8,178 nucleotides of DNA from Bacteroidota bacterium (GTDB taxonomy: Bacteria > Bacteroidota > Bacteroidia > NORP154), in NCBI GenBank assembly GCA_002401055.1, contig NVRZ01000129.1:1-8178 (forward strand), written 5' to 3'. Positions 6,886 through 8,178 of this stretch are shown piece after piece. The notes beneath the pieces were generated by a model that was given only the letters and a program-made list of their open reading frames with translations, did not search any database and was not told the origin of the DNA. Positions within the stretch are counted from its first letter, which is position 1; each line of letters starts with the position of its first letter. The position numbers and the translations under genes were made by a program.

Positions 6886-7070
6886 AGATGAATTAATGGA
6901 AGGCAAAAGTCAAAGTGAAAAAGGTAAAAATGTCGGGTATACTCCGTAAAAACCATAAAATAGAAGGATTGCTACCTGATACTTTCTACCTTTCACTCAT
7001 TATTTGAAAGTTGGAAACTTGAAACTTTTAACTTTGAACTGGAATTAATAAAGCAGAAGTCTTATAGACA
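6886..7070. other. Intergenic region with degenerate AAAGT-type repeats, no gene seen
   Basis: Non-coding gap between selD and the 47-residue gene. It holds A-rich text built on AAAGT/GAAAAG (6904-6930), an imperfect inverted pair (AGTGAAAAAGGTA 6914-6926 against TACCTTTCACT 6987-6997, about 60 nt apart), a GAAACTT direct repeat at 7014-7020 and 7021-7027, and AAAGTT 7007-7012 able to pair with AACTTT nearby. Such low-complexity text is common between genes in Bacteroidota. No clear U-tract terminator for selD is visible. The promoter at 7003-7036 falls within it. Confidence 0.5.
7003..7036 (+). promoter_or_regulatory. Bacteroidota-type promoter of the 47-residue gene
   Basis: TTTG at 7003-7006, a 22-nt spacer, then TAACTTTG at 7029-7036, an exact TAnnTTTG match. 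The expected transcript start is near 7043, leaving about 28 nt before the ATG at 7071. The region is low in complexity, so a chance match is more likely here than for the other promoters. If real, the small gene is expressed on its own and not only by read-through from selD. Confidence 0.5.
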
Positions 7071-7214
7071 ATGAAGCCATTATTCAAGATACTCGCCAAA
7101 ATCAATAAAGTAATTCTGCCTCGCTATAGCCACAAGGACCTGAACAAACTCAATAAATTGGATTATGCGATTATTGGCTATCGCTACTGGATAACAACCC
7201 GCTCACTCAACTAG
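7071..7214 (+). CDS. Small basic conserved-looking protein, 47 residues, of the type sometimes annotated 'SsrA-binding protein' in Bacteroidota
   Basis: ATG 7071 to TAG 7212-7214. The protein starts MKPLFKILAKINKVILPRYS, continues HKDLNKLNKLDYAIIGYRYW and ends ITTRSLN. It is strongly basic, with an amphipathic N-terminal helix, a proline at 17 and an aromatic YRYW patch at 37-40. From memory this matches a family of about 48-50 residues in Bacteroidota with the pattern LAKxNKxxLPSxxKK...LAIxGWRYYVTTxALD. Members are often labelled 'SsrA-binding protein', but they lack the size and fold of true SmpB (about 150 residues), so that label is probably wrong and the function unknown. Support here: fit to the remembered family, coding-like composition, and a promoter upstream. 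It converges on lysA with only 2 nt between the stops. Confidence 0.7.
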   Translation: MKPLFKILAKINKVILPRYSHKDLNKLNKLDYAIIGYRYWITTRSLN

Positions 7215-7216
7215 CT

Positions 7217-8178
7217 TTACAGGACTATTTCAATCTCATTTCTGAGATTATCTTCCAGATTTTCACGTTTTCTAATCAAATGCGCTTCACCATTATTGAT
7301 CAGCACTTCTGGGGGTCGCAATCTGGAGTTGTAGTTAGATGCCATGGCAAAACCATAGGCACCCGCGTTTTGAAATACAAGAATATCACCTTCTTTAATC
7401 TCAGTGATTTTCCTGTCCCATGCAAAATTATCGGTTTCACATATATAGCCCGACACCGTATAGATTCTTTCAACTCCTGAAACGTTAGATACGTTCAGTA
7501 TGTGATGATAAGCATTGTAAAACATTGGGCGTATCAAATGGTTGAATCCCGAATCAACGCCTGCGAACACAGTTGCGGTAGTTTGTTTTACTACGTTAAC
7601 TTTTGCCAGGAATATACCAGCCTCACTAACCAGAAATTTACCTGGTTCAAACCATAACTCAAGCTCTCGGCCATATTCTTTGCAGAACTCGTTGAACTTT
7701 TCCGACAAAGCTTTTCCCAATGCTTCGATGTCCGTGGCATCACCATCGGGGGCTGAAGCCACTTTGAAACCACTTCCCAGATCAATAAAATCCAGTTCCT
7801 TGAAGTAGCTTGTGGCTTCAAACAGAATATCCACTCCTCTTAAGAATACATCAATGTTCTTAATTTCAGATCCTGTGTGCATGTGCAGTCCGTTCACTTT
7901 TAGTCCAGTGGATTCAACAATTCGCTCTACATGGCGCAACTGATGAATTGAAATACCGAATTTGGAATCAATGTGCCCAGTTGATATTTGATAATTGCCT
8001 CCAGCCAAAATATGAGGATTCAATCGGATGCAGATTGGAACTTTAGATCCATGGATATTTCCAAACTGCTCCAGAATGCTGATATTATCAATATTTATTG
8101 TAACACCAATTTCAACAGCCTTATTTATCTCTTCAATTGAAACGCCGTTCGGAGTGAATATAATCTCATCAGGTCGGT
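7217..8178 (-). CDS. lysA: Diaminopimelate decarboxylase LysA, C-terminal part (5' end beyond window)
   Basis: The reading frame stays open to the right edge, giving 319 visible residues of about 400; the N-terminus with the PLP-binding lysine is outside. An internal TTG at 8023 is a leucine inside CIRLNPH, not a start. The enzyme decarboxylates meso-diaminopimelate to L-lysine, using PLP, in the cytoplasm. Visible landmarks in this fragment: IIFTPNGVS and INIDN near the beginning, HIDSKFGIS (about 68-76), HTGSE (100-104), the phosphate-binding GSGFKV (134-139, a variant common in Bacteroidota), EPGKF (177-181), the catalytic CETD (246-249) and NAGAYGFAMASNYN (270-283) with the PLP-contacting tyrosine. 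The fold is alanine-racemase-like barrel plus C-terminal beta domain. CETD and the HIDSKFGIS context favour DAP over ornithine or arginine as substrate. Its 3' end meets the 47-residue gene tail to tail with no terminator between. Confidence 0.94.
   Translation of the reverse strand, partial: RPDEIIFTPNGVSIEEINKAVEIGVTINIDNISILEQFGNIHGSKVPICIRLNPHILAGGNYQISTGHIDSKFGISIHQLRHVERIVESTGLKVNGLHMHTGSEIKNIDVFLRGVDILFEATSYFKELDFIDLGSGFKVASAPDGDATDIEALGKALSEKFNEFCKEYGRELELWFEPGKFLVSEAGIFLAKVNVVKQTTATVFAGVDSGFNHLIRPMFYNAYHHILNVSNVSGVERIYTVSGYICETDNFAWDRKITEIKEGDILVFQNAGAYGFAMASNYNSRLRPPEVLINNGEAHLIRKRENLEDNLRNEIEIVL

Noticed and set aside
6934..6946. CGGGTATACTCCG hairpin as a selD terminator
   Set aside because: Only about four pairs form and A-rich, not T-rich, sequence follows on the plus strand.
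6896..6949. Tiny plus-strand frame (17 codons, MEGKSQSEKGK...) after selD
   Set aside because: It is made of the AAAGT/GAAAAG repeat text and has no promoter or recalled homologue; most likely chance.
7232..7249. Inverted repeat AATCTCA/TGAGATT as an intrinsic terminator
   Set aside because: The stem is only 7 bp, lies inside the lysA coding end, and neither strand has a U-tract after it. Noted in the findings only as a possible weak structure.
8021..8023. TTG as the start codon of a 268-residue lysA product
   Set aside because: The frame continues upstream with clear LysA sequence (IIFTPNGVS, INIDN, PICIR) to the window edge, so this TTG is an internal leucine codon and the gene is cut by the window.
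1..8178. Mobile element, CRISPR array, tRNA, rRNA or defence system
   Set aside because: I read both strands for transposase or integrase motifs, regularly spaced repeats, cloverleaf patterns and toxin-antitoxin or defence domains and found none; the genes are housekeeping or envelope types.

Overview
The window looks like a chromosomal stretch from a member of the Bacteroidota, probably a marine or environmental Cytophagales-type bacterium (the phylum is fairly secure, the order is a guess). Reasons: moderately AT-rich DNA, no Shine-Dalgarno sequences ahead of the starts, several matches to the Bacteroidota promoter (TTG about 19-23 nt upstream of TAnnTTTG), exported proteins whose signal peptides end in A^Q, a DUF4468 protein, a Bacteroidota-type LysA (GSGFKV motif) and a small basic protein of a kind I remember from this phylum.

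Layout. (1) 30-2897, minus: a large exported Asp-box/BNR-repeat (sortilin/VPS10-like) beta-propeller protein. It ends sooner than I expect for its family. (2) 3029-3565, plus: a small exported DUF4468 protein, divergent from the first gene, with its own good promoter. (3) 3571-3660: a short dispersed-repeat-like sequence followed by a strong, directional intrinsic terminator. (4) 3682-4695, minus: a membrane-anchored SRPBCC + GyrI-like two-domain protein. (5) 4814-6885, plus: an overlapping two-gene selenium operon, selU/mnmH then selD. (6) 6886-7070: a non-coding gap with degenerate AAAGT-type repeats and a promoter. (7) 7071-7214, plus: a 47-residue conserved-looking small basic protein. (8) 7217-8178, minus: the C-terminal part of lysA (diaminopimelate decarboxylase), running off the right edge.

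How the genes work together. Only selU and selD form a clear functional unit. SelD makes selenophosphate from selenide and ATP. SelU uses it to turn 2-thiouridine at the wobble position of certain tRNAs into 2-selenouridine. The two are translationally coupled by a 13-nt overlap, and every key residue I can check is present. No selA, selB or tRNA-Sec is visible, so the local evidence supports selenium use for tRNA modification; selenocysteine use cannot be judged from here. LysA serves lysine and peptidoglycan precursor supply. The other genes have no firm function.

I found no mobile element, CRISPR array, rRNA or tRNA gene, and no convincing new multi-gene system. The least ordinary items are the 47-residue gene whose stop lies 2 nt from the lysA stop, the early end of the propeller protein, the GyrI-like domain fused to a membrane-anchored SRPBCC domain, and the repeat-like sequence at 3571-3617.
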